Source: Microbacterium indicum DSM 19969 (GTDB taxonomy: Bacteria > Actinomycetota > Actinomycetes > Actinomycetales > Microbacteriaceae). From it: a DNA stretch of 64,000 nucleotides. A model generated the notes under the pieces. It did not search any database, was not told the DNA's origin, and was given only the letters and a program-made list of their open reading frames with translations. Below are positions 15,704 through 23,837 of this stretch, one piece after another; position 1 is the first letter of the stretch; each line of letters begins with the position of its first letter. The position numbers were made by a program, and so were the translations under genes. The stretch lies in NCBI RefSeq assembly GCF_000422385.1, contig NZ_AULR01000004.1, positions 143,977-207,976 of the forward strand, read 5' to 3'.

Positions 15704-15718
15704 CATACGTAATTTGCT
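15704..15718. promoter_or_regulatory. Candidate GntR operator, sugar ABC operon
   Basis: GCATACGTAATTTGC in the AT-rich start of the 151-bp gap before the solute-binding gene. It shares GCATAC and TTGC, with a GTATC further on, with the complement of the site at 14098-14109. The rest of the gap (15719-15852) holds a GC-rich leader and no gene. Confidence 0.35.
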
Positions 15719-15852
15719 TACTGGGTGTTATCGTATCCTTGCGCGTCGTGACGTAAAGGTGCGGACGGCGCGTGGCGGCTCGGGCAGAAGGCCTGTGCGC
15801 TTCGCCCCTCCGGAGGCTCACCGCAGAGCCCCGCACCGCGGAAGGAACCCCC

Positions 15853-17193
15853 ATGAACCACATGCGCCGCACAGTCGCCGTGCTCGGTGCCGCCGCACTC
15901 TCCCTCTCGCTCATCAGCTGCGCGGGAGGCACGACCAGCGACGGCACCGCCGCTGCGGGCCCGTCGCAGGAAGAGATCGACGAGGCGCTCTCGACGCCCA
16001 CGACCATCGAGTTCTGGTCGTGGGTGCCCGACATCCAGAACGAGATCGACCTGTTCGAGGCGAAGTACCCGGACATCACCGTGAACCTGCAGAACCAGGG
16101 CGGTGCGACGGCGCAGTACCAGAAGCTTCGCGCGGCGATCAAGTCGGGCGACGTGCCCGACGTCGCTCAGATCGAGTTCTCGTTCCTGCCCTCGTTCACG
16201 ATCACCGACAGCGTGCTCGACCTCGCTCCGTACGGCATCGCCGACCTCGAGGGCGACTACGCCGCGAGCGCGTGGAGCCAGGTCAGCACGGGCGACCAGG
16301 TCTGGGGTCTCCCGCAGGACCTCGGGCCGACGGGGCTGCTCTACCGCACCGACCTCCTCGAGGAGGCTGGCGTCGAGGTCCCCGCCACGTGGGACGAATT
16401 CGCTGAGGCCGCTGCCACCGTGAAGGAGAAGACGGGCGCCTACCTCACCGATCTTCCGGGCAACAGCTTCTCGCCCATCCTCGCCCTGCTCTGGCAGGCC
16501 GGCGCGAGGCCGTTCGGCTATGACGGCGACAACACCATCACGCTCGACTTCGACAGCGAAGAGATGCAGCGGGTCATCGGGTACTGGAACGACCTCATCC
16601 AGCAGGATCTCGTCGCGACGGAGCCGCAGCTCGACGACAACTGGTATCAGCGGATGTCGCGCGGCGACTATGCGAGCTGGCTCGCCGCGGCATGGGGCCC
16701 GGTCTTCCTGCAGGGCACCGCGGCGAACACGACGGGCCTGTGGGCCGCCGCCGAGATGCCGCAGTGGGACTCTTCTGCTCCTGCCTCGGGGAACCAGGGC
16801 GGCTCGGCCGACGTCGTCCTGGCCGACAGCGACGACGCGATCGTGGCCGCCGAGTTCGTGAAGTTCCTCAACCATGACGAAGAGTCGACCGACATGCTCG
16901 CGACGGAGCAGTACCTCTTCCCGTCGCTCGTCGCCACACAGGAGAATCCTGAGTTCCGCGAGCAGGAGCTCGAGTTCTACGACGGCCAGCAGGTCAACGA
17001 CGTCTTCGTCGGCATCTCCGACACCGTCGCCGCCGACTGGCAGTGGCTGCCCTTCAACGACTTCGCCAGCTCGAGCTTCAAGGAGACGCTCGGCGCGGCG
17101 ATCACCGAGCGCACCGACCTCTTCGCGGCGCTCGACGAATGGGAGCAGCAGCTCTCCGACTACGCCGAGCAGCAGGGCTTCACCGTCGAGTGA
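15853..17193 (+). CDS. Sugar ABC transporter, substrate-binding lipoprotein
   Basis: 446 aa. Signal peptide of a lipoprotein with lipobox LISC (lipidated Cys23), then a family-1 extracellular binding protein (FWSWVPDIQNEIDLFEAKYP). The mature protein is anchored outside the membrane and delivers a sugar to the two permeases downstream. The ATG at 15853 is chosen because GGAAGGA precedes it and the signal peptide starts there. Linkage to a LacZ-like enzyme suggests beta-galactosides or lactose. No ATPase gene lies in the cluster, so a shared MsiK-type ATPase elsewhere is likely, as is usual for actinobacterial sugar importers. Confidence 0.9.
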   Translation: MNHMRRTVAVLGAAALSLSLISCAGGTTSDGTAAAGPSQEEIDEALSTPTTIEFWSWVPDIQNEIDLFEAKYPDITVNLQNQGGATAQYQKLRAAIKSGDVPDVAQIEFSFLPSFTITDSVLDLAPYGIADLEGDYAASAWSQVSTGDQVWGLPQDLGPTGLLYRTDLLEEAGVEVPATWDEFAEAAATVKEKTGAYLTDLPGNSFSPILALLWQAGARPFGYDGDNTITLDFDSEEMQRVIGYWNDLIQQDLVATEPQLDDNWYQRMSRGDYASWLAAAWGPVFLQGTAANTTGLWAAAEMPQWDSSAPASGNQGGSADVVLADSDDAIVAAEFVKFLNHDEESTDMLATEQYLFPSLVATQENPEFREQELEFYDGQQVNDVFVGISDTVAADWQWLPFNDFASSSFKETLGAAITERTDLFAALDEWEQQLSDYAEQQGFTVE

Positions 17194-17199
17194 TGCCGG

Positions 17200-17232
17200 C
17201 CGGTGCCGAGGAAGGCCCTTCCTCGGCACCGG
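17200..17232 (+). promoter_or_regulatory. Perfect 16-bp hairpin between binding-protein and permease genes
   Basis: Left arm CCGGTGCCGAGGAAGG (17200-17215) and its exact complement at 17217-17232, one base apart. It sits in the 72-bp gap after the solute-binding gene, with the ribosome site for the permease 22-28 bases later. Such elements protect the upstream message and lower downstream expression, giving excess binding protein over permease. It could also be a partial terminator. Confidence 0.7.
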
Positions 17233-17265
17233 CCCCTGCCCGCTGACAACCGCGAAGGGATCTCC

Positions 17266-18225
17266 ATGACCACGCTCACCGCCCCGCGTCCTCGGACGGA
17301 CGGGCCGCGCCCGGCGCCCGCTCCACGCCGTCGATCGCGCGACACTCGGCGCAAGCACATCGCTGCGTACGCCTTCCTCCTGCCCTTCCTCATCGTGTTC
17401 GTCGCGATGCTCGTCGTGCCGCTCTTCTACGCCGGCTACCTCAGCCTGTTCCGCGAACAGCTCGTCGGCGGCAGCGCCTTCGTCGGACTCGAGAACTACG
17501 TGCAGGCCCTGCAGGACCAGCGCTTCCTCGAGGGCGTCGGACGAATGGCGCTCTTCCTCGTCGTCCAGGTGCCGGTGATGCTCATCCTGGCCCTCGCCTT
17601 CGCGCTCGCCCTCGACTCCGGTCGCGTGCGCGGCGGCAAGTTCGCCCGCCTGGCGATCTTCGTGCCGTACGCCGTGCCCGGCGTCGTGACGACCCTCATG
17701 TGGGGCTACCTCTACGGGCGCAACTTCGGCCCCATCGCTCAGGTGTTCGAGTGGATGGGCCTCGACGCCCCCGATCTGCTGTCGTCCGGCACGATCCTCG
17801 GTTCGATCATGAACATCGTCACGTGGCAGTATATCGGCTACAACATGGTCATCATGTACTCCGCGCTGCGGGCAATCCCCGGCGACCTGTATGAGGCAGC
17901 GCGGATCGACGGCGCCGGCCAGTTCCGCATCGCCTGGAGCATCAAGATCCCCGCAATCCGCTCGGCCATCATGCTCACCGTGATCTTCTCGATCATCGGC
18001 AGCTTCCAGCTGTTCAGCGAGCCGAAGCTGCTCTACGAGATCGCCCCCAACGCGATCGGCACCTCGTTCTCCCCCAACCTCTACGCGTACAACCTCGCGT
18101 TCGTGAACCAGGACGTCAACTACGCCGCTGCGATCGCCTTCCTGCTCGGCTTCGTCATCATGATCGTCTCCTACGCCGTGCAGCTCGGCACGGCCCGTCG
18201 GGAGAAGAAGGGAGCGGCGCGATGA
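17266..18225 (+). CDS. Sugar ABC transporter permease (MalF type)
   Basis: 319 aa with about six membrane helices, the first at residues about 33-55 (AYAFLLPFLIVFVAMLVV). The EAA loop for ATPase contact reads YEAARIDGAGQFRIAWSIKIP. The N-terminal 25 residues are Arg/Pro-rich and cytoplasmic. A GAAGGGA site precedes the ATG. It overlaps the next permease (ATGA) and forms the channel with it. Confidence 0.92.
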   Translation: MTTLTAPRPRTDGPRPAPAPRRRSRDTRRKHIAAYAFLLPFLIVFVAMLVVPLFYAGYLSLFREQLVGGSAFVGLENYVQALQDQRFLEGVGRMALFLVVQVPVMLILALAFALALDSGRVRGGKFARLAIFVPYAVPGVVTTLMWGYLYGRNFGPIAQVFEWMGLDAPDLLSSGTILGSIMNIVTWQYIGYNMVIMYSALRAIPGDLYEAARIDGAGQFRIAWSIKIPAIRSAIMLTVIFSIIGSFQLFSEPKLLYEIAPNAIGTSFSPNLYAYNLAFVNQDVNYAAAIAFLLGFVIMIVSYAVQLGTARREKKGAAR

Positions 18226-19157
18226 CCGCGCTCGCCGAAGACACCTCGACCCGCGCGGTCGTCAGCGGTCCGCGCCCCCGGCGGCGCAATCGGGACGCGG
18301 GCACGCCCCCGGGCGAAGGCCGCAGCACCGTCCTGACCGTGCTCCTGTGGCTGTGCGGCGTGTACTTCCTGCTGCCGCTCGTGTGGCTCATCATCGCCTC
18401 GACGAAGGACAACACGGGCCTCTTCACGAGCTTCGGGTTCTGGTTCGCCGGTGAGACCCACCTGTGGGACAACCTCGTCACGCTCTTCACGCAGCGCGAC
18501 GGCGTGTTCGGGGTATGGGGCCTCAATACCATCGTGTACGCCGTCGTCAGCGGCGTCGGCGCGGCGCTGCTGTCGACGGCGGCCGGATACGCATTCGCGA
18601 AGTACGACTTCCCCGGTAAGAAGCTCTGGTTCGCGGTCGTGCTCGGCGCGATCATGGTGCCGACGACCGCGCTCGCGATCCCCACCTATCTGCTGTTCGC
18701 CGACTGGGGACTCACGAACACGATGTGGTCGATCATCCTGCCGTCTCTCGTGAGTCCGTTCGGCGTGATGCTCCTGCGCGTCTACGCGGAGGAGGCCATA
18801 CCTGACAGCCTCATCGAGGCCGCGCGCATCGATGGAGCGGGCGAGTTCCGCATCTTCTGGCAGATCGCCGTGCGGATGCTCACCCCCGGCATCGTGACAG
18901 TGCTGCTGTTCGCGCTCGTAGCCACCTGGAACAACTACTTCCTGCCGCTCATCATGCTGACCGACCCGGCGCTCTTCCCTCTCACCGTGGGCTTGGCGCA
19001 GCTGCAGGCCGCGAGCGAGGCGGGCGGAGGCGCATCAGCGCAGTTCTCGACGGTCATCACGGGATCTCTGGTCTCCGTGATCCCGCTCGTCATCGCGTTC
19101 CTCTACCTGCAGCGCTACTGGGTCTCCGGCCTCGCGACCGGATCCGTCAAGGAATAG
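18222..19157 (+). CDS. Sugar ABC transporter permease (MalG type)
   Basis: 311 aa with six predicted membrane helices and the EAA loop IEAARIDGAGEFRIFWQIAVR (about residues 200-220). It is the second channel subunit, translated from ATGA overlap with the first. The N-terminus (about 35 residues) is cytoplasmic and Arg-rich. Its only unusual point is a single GGATCC near the stop (19140), the only one in the whole 8.9-kb cluster. Confidence 0.92.
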   Translation: MTALAEDTSTRAVVSGPRPRRRNRDAGTPPGEGRSTVLTVLLWLCGVYFLLPLVWLIIASTKDNTGLFTSFGFWFAGETHLWDNLVTLFTQRDGVFGVWGLNTIVYAVVSGVGAALLSTAAGYAFAKYDFPGKKLWFAVVLGAIMVPTTALAIPTYLLFADWGLTNTMWSIILPSLVSPFGVMLLRVYAEEAIPDSLIEAARIDGAGEFRIFWQIAVRMLTPGIVTVLLFALVATWNNYFLPLIMLTDPALFPLTVGLAQLQAASEAGGGASAQFSTVITGSLVSVIPLVIAFLYLQRYWVSGLATGSVKE

Positions 19158-19213
19158 CGCCCCGCGCACCAGCACCGCTCTCTCGCCCACATCGACGAAT
19201 TCCTAGGACGACC

Positions 19214-22075
19214 ATGCCCTCTCCCATCTATATCGAAGACTTCCTCCCGCGGCGCGGGACCCTTCCCGCACGTGCGTGGGCACGGTCGGACGCCCCGCAG
19301 GTCGATCTCGGCGGACGGTGGCGCTTCCGGCTCAATGACCGGGCGGACGCCGACCTCGACTTCGTCGCGCAGGGGTACGACGCCCACGAATGGCGCACGA
19401 TCCCCGTCCCCGGCCACTGGCAGCTCAACGGCTTCGGCGCGCCGGCGTACACGAACCGCAAGTATCCGTTCCCCGTCGACCCGCCTCGCGTGCCCGCGGA
19501 GAACCCGACGGGCGACTACCGTCACGAATTCTCCGTGCCGGCCGAATGGGATGTGGAACGGCTCTACCTGCGCTTCGAGGGCATCGACTCGGTCGGTGCC
19601 GTGTGGCTCAACGGCGTCGAACTCGGGGTGACGAGCGGCAGCCGCCTCATCGCCGAATTCGACGTGACCGACGCGGTGAGGCGCGACCGCGCCAATGTGC
19701 TCGCCGTGCGCGTGCATCAGTGGTCTTCGGCGACGTACCTCGAGGACCAGGACATGTGGTGGATGTCGGGGATCTTCCGTGACGTCACTCTGCTCGGGCG
19801 CCCGCGAGACGCCATCGACGACCATGAGGTGCACGCCGACTACGACCCGTCGACCGGCGCGGGGCTGTTGAGAGTGACCGCAGACGTGCCCGCGCGGGTG
19901 ATCGTGCCTGAGCTCGGGATCGACGCGGCGGCGGGGGAGGACATCGTCGTGGCTGCGGTGCGACCGTGGTCGGCGGAGGAACCGCATCTGTACGACGGTG
20001 AGCTCGTGAGCGCGGGAGAGCGGATCGCCATGCGGATCGGGTTCCGACGCATCGCGATCTCAGGCGGCGTGTTCACGGTCAACGGGCGGCGCACCCTCAT
20101 GCGCGGCGTCAACCGCCATGACATCGACGCCGACACGGGCCGTGTCGTCTCAGAGCAGCGGATGCGTCACGACATCCTCCTGATGAAGAAGCACAACGTC
20201 AACGCCGTTCGCACGAGCCATTACCCGCCCCAGGCCCGGTTCCTCGAGCTGTGCGACGAGCTGGGCCTCTGGGTGATCGACGAATGCGACCTCGAGACGC
20301 ACGGGTTCTACCCCATCGACTGGTTCCACGAGCTGCGCGGGAACCCGGCGAAGGACCCTCGGTGGCGTGACACGCTGGTCGACCGGATGCGCCGCCTCGT
20401 GGAACGCGACAAGAACCGTCCCTCGGTCGTGATGTGGTCTCTCGGCAACGAGTGCGGCGAGGGGGCCAACCTCGGTGCGATGGCGGAATGGGCCCGCGAG
20501 CGGGACCCCTCGCGGCCGCTGCACTACGAGCGCGACTGGTCGACCGAGCACGTCGACGTCTACAGCCGCATGTACACGACGCAGGCCCAGCTCGAGCTGA
20601 TCGGTCGCGGCGAGGAGGAACCGTACGCCGACCCGGACCTCGATCGCGCGCGGCGGGGGAAGCCGTTCGTGCTCTGCGAGTACGCGCATGCCATGGGCAA
20701 CGGACCCGGGGGACTGGCGGAGTACCAGGAGATCTTCGAGCGGTATCCGCGCCTGGCGGGCGGCTTCGTCTGGGAGCTCTACGACCACGGGCTCAGGACC
20801 CGCACGGAAGACGGAACCGAGTACTTCGGCTACGGCGGGGACTTCGGCGAGACGCTGCACGACGCGAACTTCGTCGCCGACGGGCTCGCATTCTCCGACG
20901 GCACGGCCGGGCCGGGGCTCGTGCAGCTCGGCGCCGTGTATGCGCCGGTGGTCCTGGCCATCGCACCCGGTCGCCTCGACGTCGAGAGCCGGTACGACCA
21001 TGGCACGACGGCGCATCTCGCCTTCCACGTGCGGGCTGAACGCGAGGGCGAGGTCCTTGCCGAGATCGAGGTCGACGTGTCGCCGGTCGCACCGCGCGAG
21101 AGCATCCGGGTCGCTCTGCCCGATCTGCCGATGCATCCGGGGACGGTGTGGACCGCGACGGCGTCCCTCGCAGAGGACACGTCCTGGGCGGAGGCCGGGC
21201 ACGAGATCGCGTTCGCACAGCACCTCGTGCCGATCGACCGGGTGGCGATCCCAGCCGGCGGTCCGGTGCCCCAGGGAGGGGGTTATCGCGTGGGCCCTGC
21301 TCGGTTCTCGGCCGAGGGCGAGCTGTGCGCGCTGGGCGGGCTCGATGTGGAGGGATTCCGCATCGACGTGTGGCGTGCGCCGATCGACAACGACCGTGAC
21401 TTCTCGTGGGTGCCCCGAGAGCCGACGTGGCGGCGCACCGGACTCCACGACGCGCGGTTCCGCACCGATCGCGTGGACGCCGACGAGGATGCGCTGCGCG
21501 TAGAAGGTCGCCTGGGGTTCCCGGGAAGCGACCTCGGCTACGACATCCGCCTGTCCTGGAGAGGACGCGGCGATGAGGTGGCGATGCGCGTGGAGGGCAC
21601 CCCGTCGGGCGCGTGGGACGTCGACCTGCCGCGGTTCGGCGTGCGCTTCGCCCTTCCCGTCGAGATGCGCGAGGTCGAGTGGGACGGCTACGGCCCCGGT
21701 GAGGCCTACGCCGACTCGCGGTCGGCCGTGCGGTTCGGGCGTTGGCACGCAGGCGTCGAGGACCTGCAGACTCCGTACGTGTTCCCGCAGGAGAACGGCA
21801 ACCGGATCGACACAGCGCGGGCCGCGCTCAGCGGGGGAGGGAGCCGACTCGAGATCGTCGGTGCCCCGGCGTTCGATCTCACGGTCCGGCCCTGGACGAG
21901 CGAGGCGCTCGCCGCGGCCGCGCACCCCTTCGAACTCGTCTCCGACGGCCGAACGTGGGTCAACGTCGACGCCGGCCAGCAGGGCCTCGGGTCGGCGTCA
22001 TGCGGGCCCGGAGCGCTGCCATCGGCGCGGCTGCTCGCCCGGAGCTTCGACTTCACCGTGGTGTTCCGCGCCTGA
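19214..22075 (+). CDS. Beta-galactosidase, GH2 LacZ type
   Basis: 953 aa, near the 1,023 aa of E. coli LacZ and with the same five-domain layout: sugar binding, Ig, TIM barrel, Ig, and the large beta-galactosidase small-chain-like C-terminal domain. Acid/base Glu in VVMWSLGNECGEG near residue 413; nucleophile Glu in FVLCEYAHAMGNGPGG near residue 490. FLELCDELGLWVIDECDLETHG is a LacZ segment. There is no signal peptide, so it hydrolyses imported lactose or beta-galactosides in the cytoplasm. It is the last gene of the transporter operon (57-bp gap). The window has no galactokinase; the nearby SDRs may start an oxidative route. Confidence 0.92.
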   Translation: MPSPIYIEDFLPRRGTLPARAWARSDAPQVDLGGRWRFRLNDRADADLDFVAQGYDAHEWRTIPVPGHWQLNGFGAPAYTNRKYPFPVDPPRVPAENPTGDYRHEFSVPAEWDVERLYLRFEGIDSVGAVWLNGVELGVTSGSRLIAEFDVTDAVRRDRANVLAVRVHQWSSATYLEDQDMWWMSGIFRDVTLLGRPRDAIDDHEVHADYDPSTGAGLLRVTADVPARVIVPELGIDAAAGEDIVVAAVRPWSAEEPHLYDGELVSAGERIAMRIGFRRIAISGGVFTVNGRRTLMRGVNRHDIDADTGRVVSEQRMRHDILLMKKHNVNAVRTSHYPPQARFLELCDELGLWVIDECDLETHGFYPIDWFHELRGNPAKDPRWRDTLVDRMRRLVERDKNRPSVVMWSLGNECGEGANLGAMAEWARERDPSRPLHYERDWSTEHVDVYSRMYTTQAQLELIGRGEEEPYADPDLDRARRGKPFVLCEYAHAMGNGPGGLAEYQEIFERYPRLAGGFVWELYDHGLRTRTEDGTEYFGYGGDFGETLHDANFVADGLAFSDGTAGPGLVQLGAVYAPVVLAIAPGRLDVESRYDHGTTAHLAFHVRAEREGEVLAEIEVDVSPVAPRESIRVALPDLPMHPGTVWTATASLAEDTSWAEAGHEIAFAQHLVPIDRVAIPAGGPVPQGGGYRVGPARFSAEGELCALGGLDVEGFRIDVWRAPIDNDRDFSWVPREPTWRRTGLHDARFRTDRVDADEDALRVEGRLGFPGSDLGYDIRLSWRGRGDEVAMRVEGTPSGAWDVDLPRFGVRFALPVEMREVEWDGYGPGEAYADSRSAVRFGRWHAGVEDLQTPYVFPQENGNRIDTARAALSGGGSRLEIVGAPAFDLTVRPWTSEALAAAAHPFELVSDGRTWVNVDAGQQGLGSASCGPGALPSARLLARSFDFTVVFRA

Positions 22076-22113
22076 GGCGGCGGAACGGGGCAGCCGACGT
22101 CGCCTGCGGCTGA

Positions 22114-22201
22114 CCCCGCGCCGCCGAGCCTCTGGCGATCGCCCGAGACTCTGACGATCCGGCCGGATCCGGCGGGAGCCGCGCGATCGTCAGAGTCTCG
22201 G
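22114..22201. repeat. Three-arm palindromic repeat, copy B
   Basis: Identical in all 88 bases to copy A and in the same orientation, at the other end of the galactoside cluster. The 19 bases before it (from 22095, CGACGTCGCCTGCGGCTGA) equal the 3' end of the aminotransferase gene next to copy C. The bases after it resemble the right flank of copy A (CGGCGGGC, GTGTTT, CCGCG). It lies between the GH2 stop and the convergent transposase. Confidence 0.9.
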
Positions 22202-22304
22202 GGCCCCGGCGGGCTGTGTTTCCCGCGGATTAAATGCCCCGCGCCCGGCGTGACGATTGGATTTCACGCCCTCCGCGGCGGTCCGGGCATCCGTATAAAT
22301 GAGA

Positions 22305-22323
22305 GTGCAGTTGCACATTGCAC
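22305..22323. promoter_or_regulatory. Candidate operator and promoter of the peptide-importer operon, left of the IS
   Basis: GTGCAGTTGCACATTGCAC: a near-palindrome (GTGCA-GT-TGCAC, 22305-22316) plus a repeated TTGCAC-like half. A TATAAAT (22294-22300) stands just upstream, at -10 distance from a start inside the site. No clear -35 is visible. The shared CA-TTGCA core with the palindrome at 34671-34686 suggests the same GntR protein. It points to the operon beginning at 23838, from which the IS now separates it by 1.4 kb. Confidence 0.35.
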
Positions 22324-22325
22324 GG

Positions 22326-22333
22326 TCATATCA
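22326..22333. repeat. Target-site duplication, left
   Basis: TCATATCA directly left of the IS, repeated exactly at 23774-23781. Eight bases is the usual ISL3-family duplication. Confidence 0.88.
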
Positions 22334-23773
22334 GGCTCATCGTGTTTGAGGGTGTAGCAGGGGTCTGAAGCCGCCGGTCTCGAGTAGCGACCGGGCGATG
22401 TAGTGGGTCAGGTTCCGGAAGCCCAGCGCGCTGCCGCGGAGGTGCTCAAGGCGACCGTTGATCGCCTCGGACGGGCCGTTGGACGTGCCGGGGTGGTCGA
22501 AGAACGCGAGGACGTCGGCGGCACGGCGCGTGATCGTGCGGCCGAGGCTGATCAGCTCGGGCAGATCCTTCGGAACGCCGCTGGTGAGCCCCGCGATCAT
22601 GGCCTCGAGGATCTTCTTCCCGCGCGCCGGATCCTTGTGTCGGTAGGCGGCGACGGCGCGCTGGTAGATGTCCTAGGCGATCTCGACGGCGAGGTGGTCG
22701 GGGTGCTGATCGAATACGTCCTCGAGCTTCGCGAGCTGATGCTGCGTCAACAGGCCGAGCCCCGTCCTGAGCAGGCGCCGGCAACCGTCAAGCGGATCAC
22801 CCTTCCGGCCTCGATGCCCGAGAGTCTCCTGCTGAACACGCTGGCGGGTCTTGTCGAGGGCGTCGCCGACCAGGGCGACGACATGGAATGGGTCCATCAC
22901 CGCGACAGCGTCGGGGATCTCTTCGCCGGCGGCGGTCTTGTAGCCGGCGGACCCCGTCCATCGCGACGATGTCGATCCCGTCGCGCCAGGCCTCGGGGCG
23001 TCCGGAGAGCCAGGTCTTGAAGGCGTGTTTCGACCGGCCCGGGATCATGTCGAGCAGTCGGGCGGGGCCGGTCTTCTCGCGGGCCGGGGTGAGGTCGATG
23101 ATCACGGTCACGTACTTGTCGCCGAGGCGCGTGTGGCGCCAGACGTGCTCGTCGACACCGATCGTGGTCACCCCGTCGAACCGGGCGGGATCGTCGATCA
23201 GGACGCGCCGCCCTTCGGCGAGGATCGCGTCGTTGGCGGCATGCCAGGACACGTCGAGAGACTCCGCGACCCTGGCGACCGGTAGGTGCTGGCAGACGAC
23301 CGCCTCGAGCGCCCACCGAACAGCGGCGCGGGTGAGCTTCCCGCGCGGCTCAGCAGCTGCCGTGGTGTCCTCGCGCCAGATCGTCCCGCACGAGGAACAG
23401 GCGAAGCGGCGGACGCGGACCAGGAGCGTCGTCGGCCGCCAACCCAGCGGGACATGCGCGAGACGGCGTGCCTGCGTTCCTCGGGCTATGCCCTCAGCAC
23501 CGCAGCCGCGACAGAACGGGTCGCGGTCGGTGACACGGCACTCCAGCACCGCTTTATCCGGCGAGATCTCCTGACCGGTGACGGTGAGGCCGTGGTCGTC
23601 GAGGAGGCAGAACGCAGAGAGATCGGGGGTGGCGAAGGTACCGTGGGACACGTCGAGGTCTTTCGGATGGCGAGCGTAGGAACTTCCATCATCGGAAGGC
23701 CTCGACCTCGTCTCCGCGACCGCCACGCCGCCGACTCGTCAGGCGGGCGCCACACCCTCAAACACGATGAGCC
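22334..23773 (-). mobile_element. ISL3-family insertion sequence
   Basis: 1,440 bp with perfect 22-bp terminal inverted repeats (GGCTCATCGTGTTTGAGG... inward from 22334, complement ending at 23773) and an 8-bp TCATATCA duplication outside. One transposase reading direction (minus) fills it. Length, end sequence and duplication fit ISL3. The transposase is broken, so it cannot move on its own. It lies beside repeat copy B and in front of the oligopeptide importer operon. Confidence 0.93.
22337..23726 (-). pseudogene. ISL3 transposase, one frameshift and one nonsense codon
   Basis: The N-terminal part (23726 to about 22960) has the zinc-finger region (CRGCGAEG and CSSCGTIW) and the first DDE acid in TTIGVDEHVWR. 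After IDIVAMDG near 22960 the frame shifts by one base (an extra G in GGGG); the family sequence continues as SAGYKTAAGEEIPD...VMDPFHVVAL in another frame. That frame meets a TAG at about 22673-22675 (HLAVEIA*), where the family has Trp, and then resumes DIYQRA...KKILEAMIAG. The C-terminus ends TSNGPSEAINGRLEHLRG (third acid) ... LLHPQTR at 22337. The remnant is inactive unless supplied by a relative elsewhere. Confidence 0.92.
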
Positions 23774-23781
23774 TCATATCA
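23774..23781. repeat. Target-site duplication, right
   Basis: TCATATCA, exact copy of 22326-22333. Removing the IS and one copy rebuilds a continuous leader from 22260 to the GTG at 23838. Confidence 0.88.
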
Positions 23782-23837
23782 CCCGATGCTACTGTCCCCT
23801 CAATGCAATGGGGCAGAGAAAGAAAAGGACTGACGCT

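Noticed and set aside
22294..22300. TATAAAT as a full sigma-A promoter
   Set aside because: No convincing -35 at 16-18 bp. I kept it only as part of a candidate operator region.
23808..23837. ATG at 23808 as start of the peptide-binding protein
   Set aside because: No ribosome site, and it would add ten charged residues before a normal lipoprotein signal. The GTG at 23838 has AAAGGA before it.
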